A stretch of DNA of 64,000 nucleotides from Sarcocystis neurona (taxonomy: Eukaryota; Apicomplexa; Conoidasida; Eucoccidiorida; Sarcocystidae): the NCBI GenBank assembly GCA_000727475.1, contig KL647317.1, positions 124,001 to 188,000 of the forward strand. The letters run 5' to 3'. How positions within the stretch are numbered: position 1 is the first letter of the stretch; every line of letters starts with the position of its first letter. The notes beneath the pieces are model-generated. The model saw only the letters and a list, made by a program, of their open reading frames with translations. It did not search any database and was not told the DNA's origin. The translations under genes and the position numbers were made by a program. Below, piece after piece: positions 22,454 to 37,400 of this stretch.

Positions 22454-25400
22454 ATGAGGGACGCACCAACACTGCGGGCGGCGCCAGCAGCTCGCGGTGA
22501 CACCTCAGCAGTTTCGGGGGACGGTGAACACACAAGCAACTCTGCGCGGATGGCCTTGAATCCAAGCACAGAGCTGTCTGTAGAGCAGCAGCCGCGGGAA
22601 GAGCAGTTCAGGCTGCGCGATCAACATCAGGAACAGCCCTTTCAAGGGGAAGATATGCATCCGCAGAAGCCACACGAGAGACACGATCAACAGCAATGTC
22701 GGCTGCAGCAGCCGGATCATCGCGAGCGGCAGTGTCAGCCGCCGGTGGATAAACTGGAGCTGCAGGGGCTGCACGAGCAGCAGCAGCAGCTTCCCGGGCA
22801 GGGGGCTGAGGAGGGAGAGATTGCTAGTGCGTCAATTTCGCTGCTTTCTAACGTGACAAAAGGGAAGTCACTGTCCACACCTGCACCTTTCCAGTTACCT
22901 GCCACACCTGCTGTGGGTGGACCCGTGACGTGCGACAGCTCCAACAAAGAAACAGACGAAGGCGCGAGCGCCCGCACTGTCCTGTTTGAACCCCACCTGC
23001 ATGAAAGGAAATCAACCAGCGACGTGACAATAGGGGTCCACAGTTCCCCGAGTGGAGTCAGCAACGCCGACAGACGAACGGCCGATGCCGACGAAAAATT
23101 CTGCAGGACTCAAAGGGATGGCGGGGGCGCTAAGGCGGGCGTCAGCGCTGCTGAGGGAGTTAGCAACACTGGAGGAGGCGCGTGCAGTGACGACAGACAA
23201 CCCGGGCCCGCTGCAGCTGAAGCGGGAAGCGATGGTGGCGCTGAGGCGGGCGGAGTCAACCTCGCTGCAGAAGGACTTGGCCGTGCTGCAGGCACCCGCA
23301 GCAGTGAAAACAGAGCCAGCGACGGTGGAAGAGGCACTGGGACTGCTGAAACGAAAGTCAGCAACAGCGTGACAAGGGAAGTGATGGATAGCGATGGACG
23401 TGTAGTCAGCAGCGCACCAGGTGGAGGGCCGAGGTGTGCTGGAAGCGAGGCCGGCACTACTAAAGACGGAGGCGTCCAAACAAGAGGAGAGGGCGCCGGT
23501 GCAAGCGACCAGCGGGGAGGGAAGACTACCACTAGACCGTTTTTCCTGGCTGCAGAAAATGGCTGTCGAAGCGCAGAGAGTGCCGCTGGCGCTGTTGGTG
23601 GGGGCTGCGGTAGCACCGAAAGAAAAGAAGAAATGGAAGGTTTTGCTGACGCAAATATATACGTGGTGCATCCCCCCTCGTTGGTGGAGACCGGACTTCT
23701 TCCTCTGTGTAGCAGCGTGTTACAGCAGCAAGATGACGAACGAAGAAATCACCGACGTCACAGGCAGTACGCGCAAGAAGACGAAAGGGTTGCACCGGCG
23801 TCCGATGCGACCTGTTCGAGCGCAGACGCCGCGACAGAGAAGCGGAGAACACGCAAGTGCAGGAGTGCGCGTGCCGCAGAAGGACTTCAAGCGGCATCTG
23901 CAGCTAATGAGACAGCAGGACAGGTGCAAGGCCATGACGTTTCTTCTGCGGTCAGTGCTGATCGCTTTGGTACTGCTGCTGCTGCCGCTGGTGCCGGTGA
24001 GGATGACTATGCCGCACCGGTTTCTCTCTGTGGAGTTTGCCGGCAAGAGGACGACGGGATGCAAAGCGAGCTCCTGCGCATTTGCAAGGATTTGATTCTC
24101 TCCAACCGAATTCGCGGTGTCCAGTGGAACAATCCGCAAGTGCTGCAGGGTCAGCGGCTTCAGCTAGCAGTTGTTGTGATGCCGGCCGCTGGAGTCGGTG
24201 CAGCTGAGGATGCTGCGATGAAGAAATGGAGAGAGAAATACGCCTCCTTGAGCATCCGCGTTGACCTCGTCCCAGCGGGCGCTGCACCTTCAAAGGTAGA
24301 AAGCGGCTTCATGTTTTGCCGTAGCTCCGCTGCTGCTGCTGTCGCTGCAGATGCTGCTGACTCGCCTGCCGCTGCTGTTGCGGTGACACTGGAGCTGGTG
24401 CAGATGCTGTCCAAAATGCCGCGTGTGGCGCCTCTGTGGACGGCTCTGCTCATGCTGTCCTATGTAGGCGTCCCTGCCAGCGTATATTCACCTGCAGAGA
24501 TGTTGTTGATGCAGAACACTCGATGCCGCACCGCCGGTGCCCTCCGCGGGCCTGTGTCTCCCACCAGCGGTTCTGCTGCGACCTCCTTACACCATGCGTG
24601 GACAGCAGTTGGTCCACACTGCAGCGCTGCTGGTTGCGCGGCAGCGTGTTCTTCTGCTGCTGATGATTGTCCTGGAGCTGCCGCCGGCTTGGCTGGAGTT
24701 GCTGCAGACGCTGCAAACGTTACTGTGTTTCGGCTGCTGCCTGTTCCCTGAGATCGTACACGCGTGCGGACACCCCTGCTTGCATGTTTATATCCGTAGA
24801 TGGCAGTCTGAGGGCACACGTGGGCGTACACGCCGCCACGGCTACAAGAATGCGTGTATGTACGCCTTTGTGTCCGGGTCTCTCTGTGTGTGTATCAGGT
24901 GATACGCCTGTGTACCTGCGGGTGCGTGTGCATTGACAGACGTGGGTTCGTCCACGCAGAGTTATAGGAATGTATGTAAATCCGTATGTACGTGACTGCA
25001 TGCCAACGTATGTTTGTGCGGGGCTCTGAGTGGACTCTGGGGTTACTTCATTCGTGTACACCTCCATGTGTATTTAATGTGTGTGTGTGTCTGCGGATGT
25101 ATGTATGCATTCGTGTGCAAAAGTCTCCTGTGCGGGCAGGTGACTGTATACTTGCAACGTAAGCTCCTGGGGCGGAAGCGTCGATTGCGGCCCCTTCCGG
25201 CGCCCACATCTGCGCCTCCATACGACTGAGGGTAGCAAAAGCCGTGCGTGCGTATGGGATACGAAGGAGTGCAAGACCTGCGCATGCACGTGAAAGCACT
25301 CTGCACCAGCGGCTACACTCGCGTCAAACATTGAGCACCCGTCCTCCCTTCCTCTCTGTTGCGCACCCCGTATATTTCTCTGCACGTGCGGTCGTGAACA

Positions 25401-28400
25401 CCTCTCTTTCTGGCCGCATCGTATGTTTCCACGCTTCTGCCCTGATATATATATAAATTTATCTCTTTGTTTCCCTCTGTGGGTGTGCACACGCGTACAG
25501 CCAGTCGTGTACAGGCAGACATGTGTGCGTGCCATTAATACTTTTACTTCTCACCGGTGTTTACGGATGGCACTTCTCTCCGTGCCTCTCTGTCGATATA
25601 TGGATACTTACCTAGTCACCATCACTCCTTCTCAAGGAAAGGCGTTGTCAACTCTTCCCTCTTGCGGAGCTTACAGAAGTTCAAGCCGTCATGCAAGACA
25701 CCCCTTGCCCATCTGTGCAGGCCCTCACCTTACCAAAAAATAGTGACAGTGTTTTCTGGGCAACACGTCTTTACATATAAATATACATACATATATGTAT
25801 ACACGCAGGAGGCAGGCTTTAGATACATGTACATACTCACCCGTGTCCGTACACTATATATATGTAGTATATATGTACTCTATGCAGGCTGCGTCCGCGT
25901 ACATTCTATATACAGGTAGCTACAGATATACGGTCACAGTTGTAAATCGACATAGGTACACCTCCTAGTCCGCATATACACGGAAGTGTACGCAGTTGCG
26001 TGTGCGTGCACCGAAACGCAGATGGGCAAAGACGCGCCGATGGAAGTCCATTTGTGTGATCACCCTCCACACGGTCTTTCGTACACTTACAAGTATCTAC
26101 ACTCTACTCTGGCGACCCCTGCTGTGTGATAGGATGGACAGTCGGTGACTACGTGCAGGCGCGTATATGGGCGAGTGTGTGTCTGTCGCATGTGCCCTTG
26201 TTCCCGTTTTCGTGTAGAGCGGCAGAGGAAAACCCTCAGCCCTATCGTGTCAGTTCTGGGAGGCACAGGCATTTCCCATTGACACGCAGGAGACCGTTAC
26301 TGTCAGCGTCTCCCCTTTTTCGTACTCCATGCCTCCTGCTGCCACTCATTCCCCTGATACTTCCGCTGCTGTTGCCGCCGCTGCGGCTTCCTGCGCCGGA
26401 GGACCTCATTTACGCTCTGCAAGCGTCTCAGCCGGGGTCCGCGACAGCCACCACGGGCGACAGCAGATCGAACAGCAGCAGCACACGCGATCCCAGCAGC
26501 AACAGCGGCAGGATGAGCAGGAAGCAGAGGAGAAAGCGCGGGGAGCAGACGAGGCGGGCGGGAGCGCATCATCCGTGACTGCGGCAACAGTAGCAGAAGG
26601 AAGGAGGAGGCGGCAACAGCCAGAGTTGTCCCGTCGATTTTCAGAGGACTACCTGAGCGCGCGCGTTGCAGAAGAAGAGGAGGAAGAAGGTGGCGCCATG
26701 AGTAGTGGCAGAGCGCAGCCGACGCGTGACATCCTCAAGCGGGAAGAAAGCAGCGCCCCGAGTCGCACGTCCCAGCGGGGGGAAGAGCAGCAACAGCAGC
26801 AACCACAAAGCATACGAGGGAGAGGCGCAGCAGCAATAGAGGCAGAGCACGCGACAACGGAGCTGTTCTGCTATATTGCAGACGTCAAAATCCCCATGAG
26901 TCAGTCGCCGGAAAGTCTCCCTGTTTGTCCTGGCAACGTCTATTTCGATACACGCAGGTTTCCTGCTTAAGTGTGCCACTCGTAGGCAGCTGTGTTCCAA
27001 ACTCGTACATATATATGTACAGGTGTACAAGCGTGCACGTGTGTATCTGAACATGTACAGTAATTATGGGTTTGTGTAAGTACCTGTCGGAGTGCGCGAA
27101 TACCGCAGTGCCCTGTGAGGCTCTCTTGCTGTTTTCCTTCTTCCCTTCATGCCCCCTCTCTCGATCCCCTGTCGTACTCGCCAGTGCCACTTGCCGGGTG
27201 ATTCATTTCCCTGTGTCGACTAGTGTGTTTCCTGTTTCGATCCGACTTGCTGCTGTTTGATGCGCCTCCCGTGCGTCGGATGCTGCCGTTTTCGCCGCAG
27301 CGTCTCCTTCGCTCTCTCTCCCTAGTTGCTGTCGATGCCTCTGCTTCCCTTGCCTTTGTCTCCCTGCTGTTGACGCCGCTGCTGCCTCCGTCTCTATTAA
27401 TGCTGCCACTGTTGCGTGCCCCCTCCTGGCACTGTGGCTTTACCTACGCGTATAATGCGACTGCGACTGTTCCACACAATGCTGCGCAAGTTGTTGCCAC
27501 TTGTCTGTGCACTCGGGGGGGCACCGCAGGTATCGGGTTCTTGTTGCTCGGGGGGCACCGCAGGTATCGGGTTCTTGTTGCTGCTGCCGCTCCATTTGTC
27601 GGGACTGCTCCGCTGTTGCCAATGCTGTGGCTTCTGCAGTTACGGATGATATCGCTACTGCTGCACACACTACTACTGCTGCTCCGATCACTGGTGACTG
27701 CGCTCCCGTTGCTGCTGCTGCTGGTGATGCTGCCGCCCTGCTGGTATTGCTGCTGCTCTCGTTGAATTACGTGCTAGTGGAGCTGCCCCTGACAATGCGT
27801 CTGACGAGTGAGCCGCCGCGGCTGCTGCTGCTGGGCCCTGAGCCACCAGGGGAGTGTGACTGCGCCCATTTCTGTTGCTGCAGCTGTGAACCCGCAGTAC
27901 CTGGGGAAGCCGTTGGAACTGGAGCTTTTTCTCACTATTCTCCGACCAGCTGAAGTAGACCTGGTTGAGCACGTAGCGGCGATGCGAGACTCTGTCCAGC
28001 TCCCTTTAAATGCGTGGGCAGCTTGTCACGGTAAGGTGGAGAAGCATGAGTAGCAGCCGGAGTAGCAGCCGAAGAAGCACCGAAGCGACAGCAGCAACAG
28101 ACGGAGGCAATTCCAGAGGCAAGAGCAGCTACAGCAGTGACAGGCCGGACACGGCAGCAGCAACAGCAGGTGCACGAACAGCAGCAGAAGCGGCGGAGAA
28201 GCAGGAGTAGACGTGGTGAGGACAGAAGCAGTGCCAGCCACCAAACAGCAACAGGAAATGGAGCAACGGCACAAGTGACAGTGGTGAAAGCTGCATTCCT
28301 TGCGGTGGAGGAGTCACCGCACTTGCACCAACACGCGATCCAGCAGCCATGGAGGCGGCAGCCACATGCGCGTTGCACACCGTGAAGGAGCAAGGGGAGC

Positions 28401-31400
28401 TGTCGAGGGCACAACAGCCGCACGTCTTGAGTGGGCAGTAAATGTGACAGCATCGGGAGTTGCCAGGTTAGAGTAGCAGATGCGGTGGCGGAAGACGGGC
28501 AGCAGCAACACACCTCAAGGCCGCTGAGGCAGCAGCAGGAGCATTCACGCAGCAAGAGCTGCTGCGGCAGCGCCACCCGCAACGCAGCAGCAGCAGCAGC
28601 AACGGCTTCAGTCAAGCAGACGGCGTGCAGGAAAGCGCCCCTGAGGGAGAGAAGTCGCACAACGTAGCAGCATAAATACCACGGCCAGCAGCGTGCAGCC
28701 AGCTGACAAGTGTGTGTGAACTTCTTTATGGAAGTGTGTCTGCGTGGACATGGACAAATGTCTATTTTAAACGGTATGCATATGTGTATGTGTAAACCTT
28801 TCTCCCTATTCACACGGACGCCTGTGGGCACACAGGTGCACTCTACTATAGATATGTGTAGTTGCGTGCATGTATGGCTGAGATCTACTTGCTGCGCACC
28901 TTTTCTTTGTTTCTGATCAGGCGGCCGCTGCTGGTGTGGGCTCGGGGGTTCGTGCTGTTGTCGGCGCGGGTGGTCACTGATTATCTACTATCCGTCCCGC
29001 TAGTGGCGACTGTATTGCTGCACGTGGATGCACTCTGCCCTAGCTTTGCCGCACGTCGTTCTGTGCTCTAGGTTTCCAGCACTGCTGCTGTTCGTCCACC
29101 AAGTTTCTTACAGTTTCGCTTTAGGCGTTCCGGTATGTTCGTGACTGGCGCGGCTTTCTACAAGGCTCTGGTGGTGTAGGTGCTGCTGCTGCTGTGTCGT
29201 GTATCCGCTTGCTATTCAGCCGTGTTGCCGCCGCTGCTGCTGTCCCTTGACGCGCGTTTGACCGACATATATATATATATATATACATTCAGTGTTTGCA
29301 CGCGTATGCCTGCGGACGGGCGTCTCCTTCGTGCTCATCCTGGCAGCCCTGCTGCGGCGCGGGCACCACCGGGTCTTAGCTCAATAACCTTCTTGCTGCG
29401 TACAAACACACACGGAACACCATTTGCTTTCCGCAGCTACCTACAATATTTCGGTGACGGCCTTCGAGTTGTGCGGCGCAGAGCTCTTCACAATTTCCTC
29501 TGAGCAGCGGAGGCGGCGAGTGGGGCTGAGCATCTGCGACAGCAGTGCGGGTTCTTGAATGCGGTTGTGACTGCCGCTGTTGTTGTGCAGGGCTCAGCTG
29601 CATGCATACGGCATCAATGCAGAGTGCGTTGTGTGCACCTACGGTGGACCTGCTGGCGGTTCCCTTTTCTTCCTGCTTCACTGGGGGACGCTACGGCCCG
29701 TTTCAGCGGCTGCAGGCAGCAGTGGCAGTAGCAGCGGCAGCAGCAACGGGAACACCAGCTGCAGCAACAGCAGCAGGGGGAGCAGGGGAGAACCCAGCGA
29801 CAGCAGCTCCTGGAGGAGGACAGGCTGAGAAAAACGGTGTGGCTGCGTCAGCGGCAGACTCAGCAGCAGCACTGGGAGGGAGTAATGCGGGACGTGGTCA
29901 CCAGACAGACCCCTCAGGAAGAACGGAACGAAGGACAGCGGCGGACGGGAAAGGTGATACAACGGCAGGATCAACAAGGAAAGAGACGATCGAAGAACAA
30001 GAAAATAAAGACGAAGCGGTATTAACACAGAACTGGTGGGCGCCTCCTAACATCAACCGCTGCTGCAGCGGGCCGGCCGCCGTAGCAGATGTGCCGGTTC
30101 ACGGAGACCGCATCAGCCGGACTATGGAGCTGCTCGTGCAATCGTTCGCGTCTCTCGCTACGACAGTAGGTGGTAGACAACAAGGAAAACTCCGACTCCC
30201 AGTTGCTTCCATTCCCGGTGTGCAAGAGCAGTGTCTCTTTATGAATCTTCACATGTACGTATTCCAAGTACATGTGAGAGACGTAAATGCATGCACACTA
30301 TATATATGTGTGTGTAAGTGTGAATATTTGTATGTATATATATGTATATAAGTATACGTAAGTACGCATGTATGCGTCTATATACGTGTATGTGCATATC
30401 AACAATGCGGGAAGCAGAGCCGTCGATGTTGTGTGTGACGCAGATTTTGCATGCGGGTTGCGTGTATATGTATGCATACGTGCCTGTGGAAATTGGCGTC
30501 TGCAGGCATATGCCACCCCCTGGGAACTTTCGAAGCGTCCGACGGTGACACAACTCGGACTGTCGCTCGTCAGCTGTCTGTGCTGTCCTCCCCCCTGCTG
30601 CACGCGCGTCGTCCTGCTGGGCCAGAGTCTCCTCGCTGCTGCACGCATCTGCTGCTGTGCTCCTTTCGATGTGTCCACGCGGCTCCTTCGCAGCGCGATC
30701 TCTGTTGCTTCCTCTCGCCTGTTGAATGCGTGCGTCTGTTGCCTGCAGCGGTTCTGTAGCGTAGACATCATCTGCTGCATGCACGTGTGGGTGATGCACA
30801 CTTCTCCATTCTCTGCGGCTCATCTGCTTTGTCCTTCTATTTGGTGGGAACCTGCCGTATGCTGCAGCAACTGTACTGCATATATATATATATATATATA
30901 TATGGAGAGACAGAGAGATAGAGACAGACAGACAGCGAGAGAGAGACATACCTTCAGGGAGAGAGAGGAAGAAAGAGATATATATCTGTGAACATTTGTA
31001 AAGGACCGTGCTCTTCTAGTGCTGCTCTCTGCTCGACTACGTGCGCAGCCTCTGCAGTTTGCAGCATGCTGCAGTGGATCACCAGCCCGGCAGCACGCGT
31101 AAGGTGGACGTTCATTGCCGACGTCTCCGCTGTTATCTGATAGTGTAGGTAGGAACAGGCATGGTGAACAAATGACCGTGCTCACTCGGTGCCAGCACTC
31201 TCCATCCACCTGGAGATGGATCAACCATCAGCTGTACTTCGGCACGCGGCCATTAAGATGCACGTTACACATACGGAGGGAGAGAAACATAGCCGCCAGT
31301 ATGTGGACTCACGTGTATACTTGTGCAGATACGTAGGCGAATGCCTTCAGATATACGTGGGTAAACAGTCCAGTATACAGACGTGTGAGTATTTGTACAC

Positions 31401-34400
31401 GTAGACGTATGTGTTTGTGTATGATGTGTACGAAGAATCTGCCGTGCTGCGCACGCGCGTGCGTTCTGAGTTCCTGTTCCTTCGTGCATGCGCCTGTCCA
31501 GCCAGCCGTATGCGTTTGGTGTTCTGTTGCTGCTGCTGTTGTCCTCTGCTGCTACGTGCTTTCTGGTGCAATAGAAGCACGTATTCTGTTGCGTCATGCG
31601 GGGGTGTGACCCGCAGCACGTCGCGATTCGCGCACAAACGCAGCTGCTGCTACACGGACGTCAGCGCAGGCAGCCTGCTATGAGTGGCTGCTTCCTGCTG
31701 CACGCGTCTGCTGCGCCCTGCCCTCCTGTCGTGTGTTGAGGACGCGTCTTCTGCCTCATCTTCTTTCCTGTGGCACTCGTGTGCGCACGAGACGGGCTCT
31801 TTAGTGTCCGACTTCTTCCATGTTGGTGCTGCATGCTACTATAGAACGCGTGCGTCTGTGTGCTTCAGGATCTGAAAAAAGGGAGGTCACTTGAGACAGA
31901 CGAGCGTGACCTATCGCAGCCGCAGCAGCATCGCATTGTCTGCCCGCTGAGCGTACATCGACCTTTGCAGGTGACGACTGCGCTCGTCGACTCCTTCATG
32001 TACGTGCAGATCGAAAATGTCACCGGTAAGCGGAAGCACCCGCAGCGGCGGCCGCAGCAGAAGCAGCACCGCAAGAAGAGGTCGCTGCAACGATCACTGG
32101 AGCTGTTGCAGGAGTCGCTAGAGCAGAGTCGCTGCTGCGCTGCGGGGGGAAGCAGCAGTGCAAGCAGCGACAGCCGCACGGCAGCAGCAACCCCTGGCAG
32201 CAGGCGAAGCGAGAGAGCCTAGCGGCAGCAGCAGAAGGAAGTAAGGTGTAAAGCGAGAGCAGTATCACCGGCGGAAGCGGCAGCTGCTGGTGTCTCGAAG
32301 ACCGCGCAAAAGCGCCGGACCCCAATCACCGCAGGTATAGAACGAGGGCAACACCAAACCATCCACGCCATGGGAAAAGCAAAAGGAACAGGGACCCTTT
32401 GTCAACAGCCGCAGCAGTAGTAGGGCTAGCCAGGTGACTAGCGCAACGCCGTAGGTGAACCGTCTCTTTCATCCGGGTGCCTCGCCGAAGGAGTAGCCGT
32501 TGTACTGCAGATACTGGAGTGCAAGGAGGAGCAGCAGTGGACGTCGCAGGAAGCAGTGTCTCAGCAGTCGTCGTACGGGGTGTAGTAGTAGCCTGGGGCC
32601 GCTGTTGTCTTAGAAGGACGAAGGCCAATAGTAGTACTCGCAGTAGTGGTGGAGCGGTAGGACTCGTTTTAATTCTAGGAGAAGTCTCACTAAGTGACCG
32701 CCACTTTTGCAAGTAGCGTGCGGTCCCCTACTTCGAGAGACAGGGCGAGAGTGACACGGGCAGGAGGAGAGGACCGGTGGCCCAGCAGCAGAGGCGTTGG
32801 GATTGTCGTGACTGGCTGCAACCCCAAGACTGCGAAGGCAAGTCAAAATCGCCGTGCAGCAGTATAGTGTGTAGACGGCCCGTAAGACAAAGGCGTCCCG
32901 CGACCCACCTCTCTGTCGGACATCGTAGGAGTGGTGCTGCGCATTTCCAGCAGCAGTGTGAACCGCAGCAGGAGTAGCAGCTTCGCGATGAGTAGGAAGC
33001 GTATACTCCTGGGGGGAGATCTGTGTGCACTCCTGCACATGCACACGCTTTCTCTCAGCCTGCGGCAGCGAGCACACGAGCGTTCCGTCGTGTCGAGAAG
33101 ACTAGCCGCAGTCGTCGCGCTGACAGAAGCGGACTTCGGCCGCGTGACGTTGCCTGTTTCTGTTGCTGCAGAGCGCACAGCCATAAGAATTGAGAATGTC
33201 GTGCTCCGGAGCGTCCACTCTTACGCAGAGGTAAGAAGTCTCTTCGCGCTCAGTTGCGAGGTCCTCGGGGTCGAAGCCTGCGTCGCAATGATTGGAGTCG
33301 CAGTCCGTACGTGTGTGTGTCTGTCTCTGCAGATTCGCGCGCACACAGGCATGCAGCAGTCCCGCTAGCCATAAGGATACTTGTACGTGTTGTCGTTGGG
33401 CGCATTGCACGTGTGTCGACGTCCGCATGGCCGCGTCTATATGCGGGGGTCCCTGTTCGTCTGGTAGACCTTTGTGTGTGTGGGGACGTGTGCAGTCCCG
33501 CCATGGATTGATAGATAGGCGCCGGCATGTCTGCGCAGAGCCGCGGCATGCTCGCACCTGCGCATCTTCTTGTCTCTCTATATGGACGCGAATGTGGCGA
33601 CCTCTGCAGAAGACAAGAAAGGAAAGATACAGAAACGTGTATGTATGTATGTATATATATATATATGCATCTGGACCGGTATGTCTGCACGCGCAGAAGA
33701 GTGTGAGTGAGTAGCATCTGGAGAGTATATCTCGGCAGTGGCTTGCAAAGATGTAGATGTTTTCTGTTGAAGACCAGAGAGAGACGAATGGAAGCAGAAA
33801 CGATGAAGTAAAGAAGAGGAACTCTTATCCCGGGCGTCCTGTTTCGCTGTCAGTGGAGAAAAGACATATCACCTATCGGTCGTCGAGGCGTTCTGCTGTC
33901 ACGGGGCTTCTCTCAGTCTCTCTCTGCGGCTGCCATTCTCGTCCTTTCTCCCCTGTTTTTGCCTTTCGTTGCCTGCTGCTGCAGCGGCGTGCTCGGTTCT
34001 CTTGTGCTGGTGCTGGCTGCTGCTGCAAGCGGTGCTGTTGCCTGGTCCCTCCAGTGCTGCAGGTGTCATCGTCTTCTGCTGCTCTGGCATGCTGCTGCTG
34101 CTGCTTGCGTGCGAGCCCAGGCGGTGGGCCACGTTTGTGCGGCTTGCTGCTGCGTTGTCTTCTGTTGTCGCTGCCTACTACTACTACTACTACGCAAACC
34201 TACGTATACGTGGATAAGAAGAGGGGGAAGCATACGCCTGTAAAGACATTTTACAGACATGACCTCTGCTCCCTCTGCTGCCGGTACCTTGTAGCCGTAT
34301 ACGCTCCGGCGTGCTCGTGCCTGTGTGTGGCACCTGGCTCTCAACTGGTTCGTCTGCTGCTGGTGCTACTGCTGCTACCCGTGCTGCGGTTCTTGCCTCT

Positions 34401-37400
34401 GCTGCCGCTTCAGGGAGACCTGCCTGTGTTGCTGCACGCAGGAGACCAGTACAGCGTGCTGCTGCGTCTAGATGATTTCTTCCTCTCGCATCAGGCGCCG
34501 AAGTGGGATTCGAAAAGCAGCAGCAGCGGAACAGCAGGAGAAGGAGCCGGTGGCGGAGCCGCAGGGGGCCGCACGCACGCACGCGGCGCCGGCGGCGGGG
34601 GGGGTGGTTCTTCTTTGAAAGGAAAGTATTGTTCTTCAGGCAAAGTCGTCCTGCCTCTTTGTTTGAAGTGGTAGGAATAGCAAAAAGAGAAGTTCCTCCC
34701 TGGGGGATCGCACATTCACTTCGGATGTGACGGTATCGTTGTACCCTACTAAACGCAATGGAAAACGGGAGCTAGTTGAGATCTAGATGGGTGTGTCCCC
34801 AGGATAGGGTGCCTCTTGCAGGCGGGCATAGAAATTGCTGCAGCAACAGGGATGAATATCCACACGTTCGTGCTGCTGCTGCTGCTGTAGAGGAAGAAGA
34901 AGGAACCAACGGCGGCGAGGCTGCTTCTGTCGTCTGGGGGCGTCCCAGCTACGCCCAGCTCGAGCAGCAGTGTTCGTTTGTGAATGTACGTGTATGGATT
35001 ATATGTAACACACGCATGTGTGAGGGTTCGCAGACACACGTAGTCGGGTGTCGGTGGAGATACGTGCGCGTGCATGCAAAACTATGTACCTGCACACGTG
35101 GAAACGTGGCCCTTCTTGGCGTAGATTCTTCGTCCGCATGCAGTAGGGTGCGGTTTCTATCGCGGCAAAGGTGTATAGTTCCACAGGAAGAGCACGTAAG
35201 TATTTACCTACTCGTCGGGAAGAGCCGCCGTCGCCGACAGCTCGCCGCTGACTCTACCATCGCGCAGGGAGGTGTGCTGCAAAAGCGAAGGCACCAGAGC
35301 GGCCATGGCGCAGGCATGCTTCTGCATTCATGTTTGTAGGTTTCCGTAGGGATATGCTTTTACGTTGATATGTTCCACCTTTCTGCACGCGTACGCACAC
35401 GTCTGCGTGTACTTCTGTGCAGCCCTGCGTGCGTATATTCCCGCGTCGATGCCTACGGACGCCTGCGTATGTGTCTGCAAATGCCTTGCTTGATGGGTAG
35501 TGGGGATATCTTGTACATGCGCGTGTGTGTGCCGGCGTCCACTACTACAGGGTGCTGTGTGGGGTTGGTAGTCATATTTTTGACCGATCGTCCTTGCTGG
35601 TGAGCTGTTTCTGACACGTATCATCGTGCGTGTCTCCCCCCCGGGCAGCAAAGCCCCTGCGTCGTCGGTCTTCAAATATTTGCCTGCGCACACACGTACG
35701 CGCACGTGTGTTTCTCTTCAAACAGACAGTGAACCTGAGTGCAGGCACGGATGGGTTTTCTTCCACAGAACGGTGTGGTCCCACATGTGTGTCTTCGAAA
35801 GGGCGAACGCCACCTCGGTAACAGACAAACTTAAGCTCTTGCATTCGCCTTTCCCCTGTGCATATATATATATGTATATATATGTTGGACATTTGTGTAT
35901 ACATATGTGGATATTGTCAGTTATGTGGATGAAGGGAAGAAAACCGACTATTTGTTACACAGCCACTGCGTCTGTACGTCGTTCCCGCGGACACACTCGT
36001 GTGTGTGTATGTGTGTCTTAGTCGGCCGAAGAATCCTGCGGCTCTGCCTCGGTCATTCATGAAGAGAATCTACGAGTCGTTCACACACACGTGTATCTAC
36101 TTACACAGAAGGCAAGAGGCAGAGAGACGGAGAGGCGTGCGGCTGCGTTGTGCGCCGAAGCGAGTGTGTGTTTATAGATGTATGCATTACTATAGATCGG
36201 TAGATGTATGAAGGCTCGTCGCTGCGGATGTAGCCTTACACGTTGAAACTCCTCCGGCTGCATCTGTGTGTCTCACAACGTCTGCCCCTGCCAGCTGTGG
36301 TCTGTACCTCTCTCTACGACTAGGCATATACGCAGGTGGGTGAGTGACTGCCTATGAATACGTACGCGTAACTTTGCACGTGTCCACTGACGCACTTCTG
36401 TGAAACGCGTGTGTTAGCACATGCACCTTATCCCACAGACGTGTAGGTCTTCCCTTCGTGCTCTTTCTGGCTTTCTCCATACGTATACATATATATGTGT
36501 GTGTGACTCTGTACACCTTTGTATTACGTGTGCATGTAATACATGCAGGCAGGTAGAAGGATTCTTTCTCTCCGGGACTCCAGCCGTGTGGTCTCAGTTT
36601 GGAGCAGAGTGCCAGCTCCCCACACGGACGCCGCTGCAGGTGAGCATCACGTGCCTCGCCGCTGCTGCCGCAAGCGAGATTTTTACAGCCGTGCTCTCAG
36701 TCGCGAACAACGAAGCCCAGGAGGTGGAGCTTCTGGTGTTACTGCCGCGGGATATCCACTACCAGCAGCAGGCGCAGACCTATCAGCAGCAGCATTACGG
36801 CAAGCCTTTCATGCTGCAAGAGCCCAAACAGGTGCCGTCTTACGCCCCGGGAGACGCCCCGCCTCTCATTCCACTCACCTCAAAGAAAGATCTTGGGTAA
36901 GAAGCACACGACGCCGATGCATATGCCATAATGCGCTTGAGTTGCTGCTGGTGTGCGACTGCAGCTGCGTCCGCCGCTGCCGTGGCTGCTACTGCTGCTG
37001 CCTCGACTGCTGCTGCCTCGCCTGCCGCTAGGGTTGCTCCTGATGCACCTGGGACTGCTGCCGCTGCTGTGTCTGTTGCTGCTGTCACTGCGGCTTTTGC
37101 CGCTAGTGCGACAGCAGCTGCTGCAGCAGGTCGTGCTGCATCCGCTGGTGCTGCGCAGGCTTCAGCTGCTTCACCTGCTGTTGTGCATCCACATGTGAGA
37201 GGTGGGGCGCACGTGGGGGTGCAGACAGAGAGCGAGGTGGTGCGGCGGATTCAGGCGAACGCCGGAGGGAGAGAGAGAAGGGGGGAAAAGGATTAGACAG
37301 ACATTGATGGAGAGAGCCTGCTGAAAAGAAGCGTTGCTCTTGGAGGCGCGGGGGGTTACAGCCTTTTCTGCTGCGCGTGCTGCGCCGATGCACTGGACCG

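Noticed and set aside
23012..23671. 219-codon minus-strand serine/alanine-rich frame
   Set aside because: It is a mirror of the plus-strand repeat-biased frame, with no start context, splice borders or motif.
27223..27765. 180-codon leucine-rich frame
   Set aside because: It is a by-product of CTG repeats just upstream of a well-supported exon and has no protein-like part of its own.
36931..37296. Poly-alanine frame after the 36553-36896 exon
   Set aside because: The exon before it ends at a good GTAAGA donor and continues in phase at 39744. The alanine run comes from GCT repeats in the intron.
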